Shown piece after piece: positions 40,324 to 48,106 of a stretch of DNA of 64,000 bases. The notes under the pieces are model-generated. The model did not search any database. It was not told the origin of the DNA and saw only the letters and a program-made list of their open reading frames with translations. The stretch's first letter is position 1, and every line of letters begins with the position of its first letter. A program made the position numbers and the translations under genes. The DNA comes from Modestobacter sp. VKM Ac-2977 (lineage in GTDB: Bacteria; Actinomycetota; Actinomycetes; Mycobacteriales; Geodermatophilaceae): positions 248,001 through 312,000 of the forward strand of contig NZ_JAPVBQ010000001.1 of NCBI RefSeq assembly GCF_026968045.1, in the 5' to 3' direction.

Positions 40324-41276
40324 CCGGCGGCCTGCTCGAGCACCGACTGGACGGCCAGGGTGTCCGCCAGCGGCATGACGGTGCTCTCGGTCCGCCCGGC
40401 CCGCAGGCACTCGGTGACCTCGATCAGCTCGTGGGAGTAGCCGCCACCGACCTGGGGGAGGGTGATCTCCTCCGCCTCCGCCCCGGCCCGGTGCAGCACG
40501 ATCGTCTGCGGGTGGTGGAAACGGGGGAGGACGTCGATCCAGCCCGCCGTCCCGAACACCCGCGCCTGCCCGGGCAGGGCGTTGCGCAGCGAGGTCATCA
40601 GGGTGGCCGAGCGGCCGTCGGCGTAGCCGAGCAGCAGCGAGGACTCGGCGTCGACGCCGGTCTCGAACAGCGAACCGGTGGCGGTCACGGTGTCCGGGTC
40701 ACCGAGCAGCATCTGGGCGAAGGAGACGACGTAGACGCCGAGGTCGAGGAGGGCACCGCCGCCGAGCTCCTTGGCGAACAGCCGGTCGGTGGGGTCGAAC
40801 TCGCGGGACACGCCCAGGTCGGCCTGCACGGAGCGCACCTCACCGATGGCGCCCTCGGCGATCAGCTCCCGCGCCCGGACGACGGCCGGCTGGAACCGCG
40901 TCCACATCGCCTCCATCGCGAAGACGCCGGACGCGCGCGCTGCGTCGACCACCTCCGTGGCCCCGGCGACGGTCGCGGTGAACGACTTCTCCACCAGCAG
41001 TGCCTTGCCGGCCCGGATCGCGCCGAGCGAGACGGCGTGGTGCTGCGGGTGCGGGGTGGCGATGTACAGGACGTCGACGTCCGGGTCGGCCAGGATCTCG
41101 GCGTAGGAGCCGTGCGACCGCTCGATCCCGTGCCGACCGGCGAAGGCCTGCGCGCGGTCCAGCGAGCGGGAGGCGACGGCGACCGCCCGCGCGCCGTCGA
41201 CGTGCGTGAAGTCCTTCACCACCTGCTCGGCGATGCGGCCCGGCCCGACGACTCCCCAGCGGATCTCCTCAGTCAC
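40281..41276 (-). CDS. Gfo/Idh/MocA family oxidoreductase
   Basis: NAD(P)-dependent dehydrogenase of sugars or related compounds, 331 residues. The Rossmann start is IRWGVVGPGRIAEQVVKDF, the EKP-like motif appears as VEKSF, and the dimeric C-terminal domain has KELGGGALLDLGVY. Replacement of the usual Pro in EKP by Ser is notable. GTG 41276 lies six bases after TACGGT. The substrate is unknown. Confidence 0.9.
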   Translation of the reverse strand: MTEEIRWGVVGPGRIAEQVVKDFTHVDGARAVAVASRSLDRAQAFAGRHGIERSHGSYAEILADPDVDVLYIATPHPQHHAVSLGAIRAGKALLVEKSFTATVAGATEVVDAARASGVFAMEAMWTRFQPAVVRARELIAEGAIGEVRSVQADLGVSREFDPTDRLFAKELGGGALLDLGVYVVSFAQMLLGDPDTVTATGSLFETGVDAESSLLLGYADGRSATLMTSLRNALPGQARVFGTAGWIDVLPRFHHPQTIVLHRAGAEAEEITLPQVGGGYSHELIEVTECLRAGRTESTVMPLADTLAVQSVLEQAAGQLGVTFAEDPAAL

Positions 41277-41282
41277 GCCCAG

Positions 41283-41288
41283 ACCGTA
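41283..41288 (-). promoter_or_regulatory. Leaderless -10 (TACGGT) for the oxidoreductase gene
   Basis: It lies 6 bases before GTG 41276, facing a CACACT hexamer at 41296 for the divergent DUF4031 gene. Confidence 0.55.
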
Positions 41289-41307
41289 GCCGGGGCACAC
41301 TGTCGGG

Positions 41308-41583
41308 GTGGCACTGCTGATCGACACCCCCGTGTGGCCATGGCGGGGGCGGCGGTGGTCGCACCTGGTGAGCGACACCGACTACGACGAGCTGCACGCC
41401 TTCGTCCAGCAGCACCTGGAGATCCCGCGCCGGGCGTTCCAGGGTGACCACTACGACGTGCCGGAGGAGCTCTACGCGCGGGCGGTCGCCGCCGGGGCGG
41501 AGCCGGTGGGCTGCCGGGAGCTGCTCCAGCGGCTGCTCGCCGCCGGCCTGCGGGTCAGGAAGAACGCGCCCGCAGCAAGGTGA
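41308..41583 (+). CDS. DUF4031 family protein
   Basis: A small 91-residue protein. MALLIDTPVWPWRGRRWSHL, then ELHAFVQQHLEIPRRAFQGD and DHYDVPEELYARAVAAGA match the DUF4031 family. The function is unknown. The GTG follows CACACT by six bases and is 31 bases from the divergent oxidoreductase start. Its last 29 bases overlap the convergent HD gene. Confidence 0.88.
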   Translation: MALLIDTPVWPWRGRRWSHLVSDTDYDELHAFVQQHLEIPRRAFQGDHYDVPEELYARAVAAGAEPVGCRELLQRLLAAGLRVRKNAPAAR

Positions 41584-42181
41584 GCTCGGCGGTCAGGTTG
41601 GCCCGGGCAGGCTCGGTCCACCGCTCGGCCGCCGCGGGCACCCGGAACAGCGCCGGCAGGGCCAGCAGCTGCTCCAGCACGGCGACCCGGCCGGCGGTGA
41701 AGTCCTCGTCGGAGAGGTGGCCGTACTCGGCGCGCACCGCCGACGCGTAACCGGCGTAGGCCGCCGGGGGGCTGGCCAGCACGGCGAGGTCGGCGTCGCA
41801 GAGCACCGCGCCGTCGGCGTCGTCCGGCTCGGGGTCGTGCCCGGCGGTGAGCAGCACCAGCCGCTCGACCTGGGCGACCGTGGCGTCGTCCACCAGCCCG
41901 AGCAGGCCGATCCGCGCCCGCGCGGCGCTGACCTCCTCGTTGTCGCTGCGCTGCGGGTCGTAGGCGACGTCGTGGTACCAGGCGGCCAGCCGGACGGCGA
42001 CCGGGTCGGCGGCGTGCCCGGCCAGCTCGTCGACGATGCCCAGCACCGCCGCGAGGTGGGCGAGGTCGTGGTAGCTGCGGTGCGGCTCGGACCAGGCGCC
42101 GACGACCGCGGCCCACTCGGTGCGCGAGGTGGGGGAGTCGCCGACCAGCGCCGTCCACGCGTCGAAGTCCACCCCGCTCAT
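41555..42181 (-). CDS. HD-domain predicted metal-dependent phosphohydrolase
   Basis: A 208-residue HD-superfamily protein. The metal-binding pattern is seen as RSYHDLAHL, then AAWYHDVAYDP and a later Asp in LCDADLAVL. Hydrolysis of a nucleotide or phosphate ester is expected from the fold; the substrate is unknown. The ATG lies seven bases after a CAGACT hexamer. It converges and overlaps with the DUF4031 gene. Confidence 0.85.
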   Translation of the reverse strand: MSGVDFDAWTALVGDSPTSRTEWAAVVGAWSEPHRSYHDLAHLAAVLGIVDELAGHAADPVAVRLAAWYHDVAYDPQRSDNEEVSAARARIGLLGLVDDATVAQVERLVLLTAGHDPEPDDADGAVLCDADLAVLASPPAAYAGYASAVRAEYGHLSDEDFTAGRVAVLEQLLALPALFRVPAAAERWTEPARANLTAELTLLRARSS

Positions 42182-42448
42182 GCGCGGCAGTCTGGCACGC
42201 CGAGGGACTGGACACCGACGGCGTCCGCCCGTGTGGAGCAGGACGACCGCGGGTTCGACTGAGGCACTCGCCACGTGTGTCGGGCCGGACTGCGCGGGTA
42301 CGGTGGACGACGTCCGGGCCGGGCGACCTGTGTCCCCGGGCTCCACTAGATAACTGCCGCCGTGGAATACCGCTCCGACTCCGGTCGGGGGCTGGAGCCG
42401 CGGATGTGCAAACCGCCGCGAGGCGACCAGCGCCCGGTCCGGACCTCA
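42182..42448. other. Gene-poor gap before zwf terminator
   Basis: No ORF with coding character. It holds the HD-gene promoter region on the left and otherwise only short GC dyads such as CCGAC-TCCG-GTCGG near 42372. Confidence 0.5.
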
Positions 42449-42492
42449 ACGCAGAACGGCCCCTCTCCTGCAGGAGAGGGGCCGTTCTGCGT
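42449..42492 (-). terminator. 44-bp perfect palindrome after zwf
   Basis: 22-base arms pair completely with no spacer; the inner part is CCCCTCTCCTG and its complement. It starts 7 bases past the zwf stop and should be a very strong terminator on the minus strand. Confidence 0.75.
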
Positions 42493-42498
42493 CCTTGC

Positions 42499-43923
42499 TC
42501 AGGCTCCGGTCTCGCCCAGCAGCCAGCCGTGTTCGCCGGCCAGCGCGTTGGCCGCCGCCGGACCCCACGAACCCGGGGCGTAGGAGTGCACCTCGGGGCG
42601 GTGGTCCAGCACCGGCTGCAGCGCCCGCCAGGTCTGGGCCAGGCCCTCGCTGGTGGTGAACAGCGAGCGGTCGCCGACCAGCACGTCGTGGATGAGGGAG
42701 ACGTAGGGCGCCAGCGGCCGGCCACCGGGCACCTTCGACAGGTCCAGGGAGACCCGCGCCGGGGCCATCGCCAGGTCCGGGCCGGGCCGCTTGGCCATGA
42801 TGTCCACGTCGAGCTGGCCGGCACCGGCCAGGGACAGCGAGATCACGTTCCCGTTCGGCGGCACCTCGTGGACCGGGCCCTTCGGGCGGTGCAGCACCAG
42901 GCTGACCCGCTGCTGCTTGTCGGCCAGCCGCTTGCCGGTGCGCAGCAGGAACGGCACGCCGCGCCACCGGCCGGAGTCGATGAACAGCCGGGCCGCCACG
43001 AAGGTGTCGGTCTGGCTGTCGTCGGGGACGCCGTCCAGCTCGCGGTAGCCCTCGAACTGGCCGAGGACCACGTCCTCCGGAGCCAGCGGGCGGAAGTGCT
43101 TCAGCACCGACTCGCGGGCGGAGAGGATGTCGTCGGCGGAGAAGCTGACCGGCGGCTCCATGGCCACCTCGGCGGCCACCTGGAACAGGTGGGTGACCAG
43201 CATGTCCAGGGTCGCGCCGGTGGCGTCGTAGAAGTCGGCACGGTCGGCGACGTCGAGGTCCTCGGGGACGTCGATCTGCACCTGGGCCACGTGCTCGCGG
43301 CTCCAGATGTGCTCGAACAGCCCGTTGGCGAACCGGGCCACGTGCAGGTCCTGGGTGCCCTCCTTGCCCAGGAAGTGGTCGATCCGGAAGACCTGCTCCT
43401 CGTCGAACACCGAGTGCACCACGCCGTCGAGTTCGCGGAAGCCCTCCGGGGAGTCGCCGAAGGGCTTCTCGTAGACGACCCGGGACCCCTCGGCCAGCCC
43501 GTGCGCGCCCACGGCGCGGGTGTAGTCGGTGAAGGCCTTGGGCGGCAGCGAGAGGTAGTGCACCAGTTGGGCGTCCTCGCCGAGCTCCTTGCGGGCGGCG
43601 GCCACGGCGTCGACCAGCTGACCCGGGTCGTCGGCGGTGAAGCCGCCGCCGGCGAACCGCAGCCGGCCGCAGAACTCCTCCCACGGGCCCTGCTCCGGGT
43701 CCGGCCCGAACTCCTCGAGGGCGCCGCGGACGTGCTCGACGAACTCCTCGTCGGAGCGCTCGCCACGGCCGCTGCCGATCAGCCGCCAGTCGTCGGGCAG
43801 CAGCCCGTGCTGGGCGAGCTCGAAGAAGGCCGGCAGCACCATCCGGCGGGCCAGGTCGCCGGTCGCGCCGTAGAGCACGAAGACGGTCGGGGTCAGGTCG
43901 TTCGTCGTCCCGGTGTCAGGCAC
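42499..43923 (-). CDS. zwf: Glucose-6-phosphate dehydrogenase Zwf
   Basis: Oxidises glucose 6-phosphate to 6-phosphogluconolactone, making NADPH. The 474 residues have the coenzyme loop LYGATGDLARR and the active-site signature RIDHFLGKE at 180-188, then the long C-terminal beta domain with NVISLSLAGAG. GTG 43923 has GAGAGGAG upstream. It is not next to tal, tkt, opcA or gnd here, so it may be a stand-alone or second zwf. Confidence 0.95.
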   Translation of the reverse strand: MPDTGTTNDLTPTVFVLYGATGDLARRMVLPAFFELAQHGLLPDDWRLIGSGRGERSDEEFVEHVRGALEEFGPDPEQGPWEEFCGRLRFAGGGFTADDPGQLVDAVAAARKELGEDAQLVHYLSLPPKAFTDYTRAVGAHGLAEGSRVVYEKPFGDSPEGFRELDGVVHSVFDEEQVFRIDHFLGKEGTQDLHVARFANGLFEHIWSREHVAQVQIDVPEDLDVADRADFYDATGATLDMLVTHLFQVAAEVAMEPPVSFSADDILSARESVLKHFRPLAPEDVVLGQFEGYRELDGVPDDSQTDTFVAARLFIDSGRWRGVPFLLRTGKRLADKQQRVSLVLHRPKGPVHEVPPNGNVISLSLAGAGQLDVDIMAKRPGPDLAMAPARVSLDLSKVPGGRPLAPYVSLIHDVLVGDRSLFTTSEGLAQTWRALQPVLDHRPEVHSYAPGSWGPAAANALAGEHGWLLGETGA

Positions 43924-44315
43924 GGGGGCTCCTCTCGGGCACGGGCCGAGCTCCGCGGGTGGTGGCTCGGTCCTCGTCGGCCCGTGCGCCGGTGCACGGT
44001 GTCCTGGTCGTGTGCCCACGCGCGGGTACGGGCACCCGCGACGTGGGGATCTGCTGTGCATGAGACCACGCGCAGCGCCGCTTTGTTCCGCGGGTGCGAC
44101 CGCCCTGCTGCTGACCGGCCGTGGTCGGGACGGGGCCGAGCCCGCTCCCCGTCTCCGAGGACGCCGAGCACACGCTGGGCTGACCCCCGGCTGAGGCCCC
44201 TCAGACGCCGGCCGGTCCCGGGCGGGGTCAGGACTGCGTGATCGTCCGATGTGCCGGGCACCCCCTCAGGACGACCGTCCTCCTCGTCCCACCCGGACGA
44301 CACGAGGAGAAGGTC
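43924..44315. other. Intergenic region between zwf and the small ORF
   Basis: No convincing gene in about 390 bases. Three dyads are visible: GCACGGGCC/GGCCCGTGC (43939-43987, just upstream of zwf), CTGACCCC/GGGGTCAG (44180-44231), and CTGAGGCCCCTCAG (44191-44204) nested inside the second. Divergent promoters for zwf and the downstream small gene should be here. Confidence 0.5.
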
Positions 44316-44447
44316 ATGGCGATGCACTACCCGAACCCGGCACTGGAAGCAGAGCTCGCCTACCGGCAGGAGCTGGTCCGGGCGGCGTCCCGGCGCGACG
44401 GGAGCCGCCGCGGCTCCTGGTTCGGCACCCGGCGGCGGCCCCGCTGA
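44316..44447 (+). CDS. Small basic protein, 43 residues
   Basis: Starts MAMHYPNPALEAELAYRQEL and ends in an Arg-rich tail (RRDGSRRGSWFGTRRRPR). GAGGAGAAG lies seven bases before the ATG, good support for translation. I do not recognise a family. The LAL regulator starts 45 bases downstream on the same strand, so a leader role is possible. Confidence 0.6.
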   Translation: MAMHYPNPALEAELAYRQELVRAASRRDGSRRGSWFGTRRRPR

Positions 44448-44491
44448 ACGGCCCGGCGTCGCTGTCGGTGGTCTCTGCCACGATCGGCGCC

Positions 44492-47461
44492 GTGCCGCGC
44501 TGGGAGGAACCCCCGCTCATCGGCCGGGCCGGCGAACTGGCCCGGCTGATGACGCACGTCGACCGGGCGGTCGAGGGGCGCCCGTCCGCCGTCCTGGTCG
44601 CCGGTGACGCGGGGGTCGGCAAGACCCGGCTGCTCGACGAGCTGGGCCGCCAGGCCACCGCGCGCGGTGCCCGGGTGCTCAGCGGGCACTGCGTCGACCT
44701 CGGCGACGTCGGGCTGCCGTACCTGCCCTTCGTCGACCTGCTGCGGCCGGTGGTCGCCGACCCGGAGCTGGCGCCGGTGCTGGCCCGCCACCCGGTGCTG
44801 GCCGGTCCGCTCACCGGTCGGCCCGGCGCCGTGGTGCCCGACAGCGCGGCTGCCGACCTGGGCCGCTCGCTGCCGCGGTCGGCGCTGCGCCCGCCGGACG
44901 ACGACGGACGCCTGCAGCTGTTCGAGTCGGTGGCCGCCCTGCTGGGCGACCTGGCCGTCCAGCAGCCGCTCGTGGTGGTGCTGGAGGACCTGCACTGGGC
45001 CGACCGGTCCAGCCGGGACCTGCTTCGCTACCTGCTGGCCCGGCTGGTCGACCGGCAGGTCGACGAACCGGTCACCGTCGTCGCCTCCTACCGCGCCGAC
45101 GACCTGCACCGCCGGCACCCGCTGCGCCCGCTGCTGGCCGAGCTGGTCCGGCTGCCCGGGGTCGAGCGGCTTCAGCTCGGCCCGTTGCCCGACGCCGAGG
45201 TGGAGCAGCTGGTCCGCCGGCTGGCCGCCGACGCCGGGAGGGCGTCCGTCGAGGACGTCGTCGCCCGGGCCGAGGGCAACGCCTTCTACGCCGAGGAGCT
45301 GGTCGCCGCGGGGCGGGCCGGTGAGGTCCTCCCGGGTGGGCTGTCCGACGTCCTGCTGGCCCGGGTGGAGCAGGTGAGCCCGGCCGCTCAGCAGGTGCTG
45401 CGGGTGGCCGCCGTCGCCGGTCGCCAGGTGCGGCACGAGCTGGTGGCCGCCGTCTCCTGGAAGAGCCCGGAGGAGACGGAGCAGGCGCTGACCGAGGCGG
45501 TGCACCACCACCTGCTGGTGGTCTCCGACGACGGCCGCTACCGGTTCCGGCACGCGCTGCTGCGGGAGGCAGTGCTGGCCGACCTGCTGCCCGGGGAGCG
45601 GGTCCGGCTGCACGCCGCCGTCGCCGCGCACCTGGCCACCCGGCCGGAGGCGGGCACGGCGGCCGAACGGGCCCACCACCTGCGGGAGAGCAACGACCTG
45701 CCCGGTGCGCTGAGCGCGTCGCTGGAGGCCGCCGACGCCGCCCGCCGGGTGGGCGCACCGGCCGAGCAGCTGCAGCACCTGGAGGCGGTGCTCGCGCTGT
45801 GGACGGCGGTGCCCGACGCGCCCGAGCGGGCCGGCCGCTCGCAGTGGGCGGTGCTGCTGGACACCGCGGCAGCGGCCCGCGCGGTCGGTGACCTGCACCG
45901 GGCCGTGGCGTTGCTCCGCTCGGCCCAGGAGCTGCTGGGCGCCGACGGTGACCCCGAGGCGCGGGCGCGGGTGCACTACACGGCGGCCCAGGTGCTCGGT
46001 CGGATCGAGGAGGCGGCCGAGGCCCACCGGGAGAGCAGCGCGGCGATGCAGCTGGTCCCGGCCCAGCCGCCCTCGGTGGTGCGCACCTGGGCGGCGGCGA
46101 CCCACGCCCGCACCAGCTACAGCATGGGCCTGGTCGCCGAGGCGGACGCAGCGGCGGAGGAGGCACTGGCCGCGGCCGACGCCCTGGGGCTGGACAGCGC
46201 GTGGGCCGACACCGCGGTCTCGCTCGCCCGTGGCTCGGGCACCGGTGACCGGGCCGCTGTCCGGGCGCGCTTCGCGGAGGCTCGGGCGCGGGCGGAACGG
46301 TCCGGCGACGCCGACGTCGAGATGCGGGTGTGGTTCAGCCAGGCGGTCACCGCGCACGACGCCGGCGAGGTGGCCGAGGCGCTGGAGCACGCCACGGCAG
46401 GGTTGGCCCGGGCCCGGGCGCTGGGCGTCGAGTGGTCGTTCTACGGCGCGGAGCTGCGGCACCTGGAGGTGCTGGCCCGGTACGTCCTCGGCGACTGGGA
46501 CGGCAGCCTGACCGCCGCCGACGCGCTGGCCCGGGTGCCCGACATGGCCGCGCACGTGCGCGCCGACGGGCTGCTGGTGCTGGTCGGGCGGGGCGACCCG
46601 CGTGCCGCCGAGCGGCTGGGCTGGGCGCAGGGGCCGGCCGCCCGCTGGGACAACCACGTGCTGCTGATGCTGGCCACGGTCGCGGCGGAGATCGAGCTGG
46701 CCGACCAGGCCGGGGACGCCGCGACGGCGGGGGAGCGTGCCCGGTGGACCGATGGTCGGCTGCGGGAGCTGTGGGGGGACGAACGGCTCGCCTCGGTGCG
46801 GCTGGTGGCCACCGCGCTGGCGGCGGTCGCCGACGCGGCCACCTCGGCCCGCCGGTCCGGGGACGAGACGGCCGTGGCCCGGTGGGTCGCGGAGGCCGCG
46901 GAGCTGGCCGAGATCGGCCGGTCGGCGGCCGAGGTGCAGTACCCGTTCGGGATCGAGGCGCGCGCCTGGGGGACGCGGCTGGCAGCCGAGCTGGCCCGGG
47001 TGCGCGGCGAGGCGGCCGTGGAGCTCTGGCGGCAGGCGGTCGCGGAGTTCGGCTACGGGCACGTGTACGAGCAGGCGCGCTCCCGGTTCCGGCTGGCCGA
47101 GGCGCTGCTCGCCGTGGACGACCGCCCCGGCGCGGCCGCCGAGCTGGCGGCCGCCCACGAGGTGGCTGTGCAGCTGGGGGCGGTGCCGTTGCGGACGGCG
47201 ATCGAGGCGCTGGCCCGCCGGGGGCGGCTGGAGCTCCCCGGGGTGCTGACCATCGCGACGACCGTCTTCACCCCACGCGAGACGGAGGTGCTGGCGCTGG
47301 TCGCGCGGGGCCGCACCAACCGGCAGATCGGGGCGGAGCTCTTCATCAGCGAGAAGACCGCCAGCGTGCACGTCAGCAACATCCTGGCCAAGCTCGGCGC
47401 CTCCGGCCGCACCGAGGCGGTCGCCCTCGCCGCCGCCCGCGGCCTGCTCGGCTCCAGTTGA
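44492..47461 (+). CDS. LAL-type LuxR transcriptional regulator with ATPase
   Basis: A 989-residue regulator. An N-terminal AAA/STAND ATPase has Walker A GDAGVGKT at 38-45 and Walker B VVVLEDLHWAD. A long helical repeat region resembles TPRs. The C-terminal LuxR helix-turn-helix (TPRETEVLALVARGRTNRQI, about 924-985) ends the protein. LAL regulators respond to small molecules such as sugars or inducers. GTG 44492 follows a CACGAT hexamer by seven bases; the frame stays open upstream but lacks a better start. Confidence 0.9.
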   Translation: MPRWEEPPLIGRAGELARLMTHVDRAVEGRPSAVLVAGDAGVGKTRLLDELGRQATARGARVLSGHCVDLGDVGLPYLPFVDLLRPVVADPELAPVLARHPVLAGPLTGRPGAVVPDSAAADLGRSLPRSALRPPDDDGRLQLFESVAALLGDLAVQQPLVVVLEDLHWADRSSRDLLRYLLARLVDRQVDEPVTVVASYRADDLHRRHPLRPLLAELVRLPGVERLQLGPLPDAEVEQLVRRLAADAGRASVEDVVARAEGNAFYAEELVAAGRAGEVLPGGLSDVLLARVEQVSPAAQQVLRVAAVAGRQVRHELVAAVSWKSPEETEQALTEAVHHHLLVVSDDGRYRFRHALLREAVLADLLPGERVRLHAAVAAHLATRPEAGTAAERAHHLRESNDLPGALSASLEAADAARRVGAPAEQLQHLEAVLALWTAVPDAPERAGRSQWAVLLDTAAAARAVGDLHRAVALLRSAQELLGADGDPEARARVHYTAAQVLGRIEEAAEAHRESSAAMQLVPAQPPSVVRTWAAATHARTSYSMGLVAEADAAAEEALAAADALGLDSAWADTAVSLARGSGTGDRAAVRARFAEARARAERSGDADVEMRVWFSQAVTAHDAGEVAEALEHATAGLARARALGVEWSFYGAELRHLEVLARYVLGDWDGSLTAADALARVPDMAAHVRADGLLVLVGRGDPRAAERLGWAQGPAARWDNHVLLMLATVAAEIELADQAGDAATAGERARWTDGRLRELWGDERLASVRLVATALAAVADAATSARRSGDETAVARWVAEAAELAEIGRSAAEVQYPFGIEARAWGTRLAAELARVRGEAAVELWRQAVAEFGYGHVYEQARSRFRLAEALLAVDDRPGAAAELAAAHEVAVQLGAVPLRTAIEALARRGRLELPGVLTIATTVFTPRETEVLALVARGRTNRQIGAELFISEKTASVHVSNILAKLGASGRTEAVALAAARGLLGSS

Positions 47462-47519
47462 TCATCGGCGAACGGCTGCGCCCGGCGGCGTGTCACCCAG
47501 CCGTTCGCCGATGATCAAC
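47457..47519. terminator. Bidirectional terminator spanning two stop codons
   Basis: Perfect 22-bp arms (47457-47478 and 47498-47519) flank a 19-base loop. The left arm contains the LAL regulator's TGA and the right arm contains the PspC gene's stop, so one hairpin serves both convergent genes. Confidence 0.7.
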
Positions 47520-47859
47520 GCGCGATGTCCGTCTTCGGCCGGGTGAAGCGGGCGCGGAGCCGCTCGACCCACTCGTCGAGCACGTTCGTGCGGTCGGTGG
47601 GGCCGGCGGGCGCGACCGGCATCAGCAGCCACAGCGCCAGGTAGAGGAAGAACCCGGCGCCACCGGCGAACGTGAGCGCGACGAACCCGAGCCGCCAGAG
47701 CAGCACGTCGATCCCGGTGTGCCGGGCCAGCCCGCCGCTGACGCCGCCGAGCCAGAGGTCGCTGCGGCTCCGTCGCAACGGCGGGCGCACGTTCTCGGTG
47801 CCCGGGGTGGGGGTCGGGGTCTCGGTCTGGACGGTCTCGGTCTGGACGTTCTCGGTCAT
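47515..47859 (-). CDS. PspC domain membrane protein
   Basis: A 114-residue protein. The N-terminus repeats VQTET twice and then PTP units. The PspC core follows: DLWLGGVSGGLARHTGIDVL and LWRLGFVALTFAGGAGFFLY, with two hydrophobic segments, then a charged tail. PspC proteins respond to envelope stress. The ATG lies six bases after CAGGCT. It converges with the LAL regulator. Confidence 0.88.
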   Translation of the reverse strand: MTENVQTETVQTETPTPTPGTENVRPPLRRSRSDLWLGGVSGGLARHTGIDVLLWRLGFVALTFAGGAGFFLYLALWLLMPVAPAGPTDRTNVLDEWVERLRARFTRPKTDIAR

Positions 47860-47971
47860 GACACGAGCCTGCGCCCGGCGACGTCCCGCCGGCATCGGGG
47901 AACCCCCGGATCCGCCCCTGGTCCTGCAGCTCAGGGTCGCGGGGTGCTGCGGTCACCCCGCCGATCTGCGT

Positions 47972-48027
47972 CGAGTGACAGCAGAGCGGGCTTCCCGGCT
48001 CCGGGATCCCCGCTCAGCTGTCACTCG
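47972..48027 (-). terminator. Large imperfect hairpin after the SF2 helicase gene
   Basis: 19-bp arms (starting CGAGTGACAGC) with one mismatch and an 18-base loop, 80 bases beyond the helicase stop. It also lies upstream of the PspC promoter. Confidence 0.5.
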
Positions 48028-48106
48028 GTGACGGCAGCGGGGACTGGGGTCGGGGCGGCCTGGCGCCGCTCGCGGGGGTTGGCCCCGGACTGCGGAGGGC
48101 GCGACC

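Noticed and set aside
44249-44491. N-terminal extension of the LAL regulator
   Set aside because: The frame is open but overlaps the well-initiated 43-residue ORF and has low-complexity Arg/Pro content. GTG 44492 sits right before the ATPase domain.
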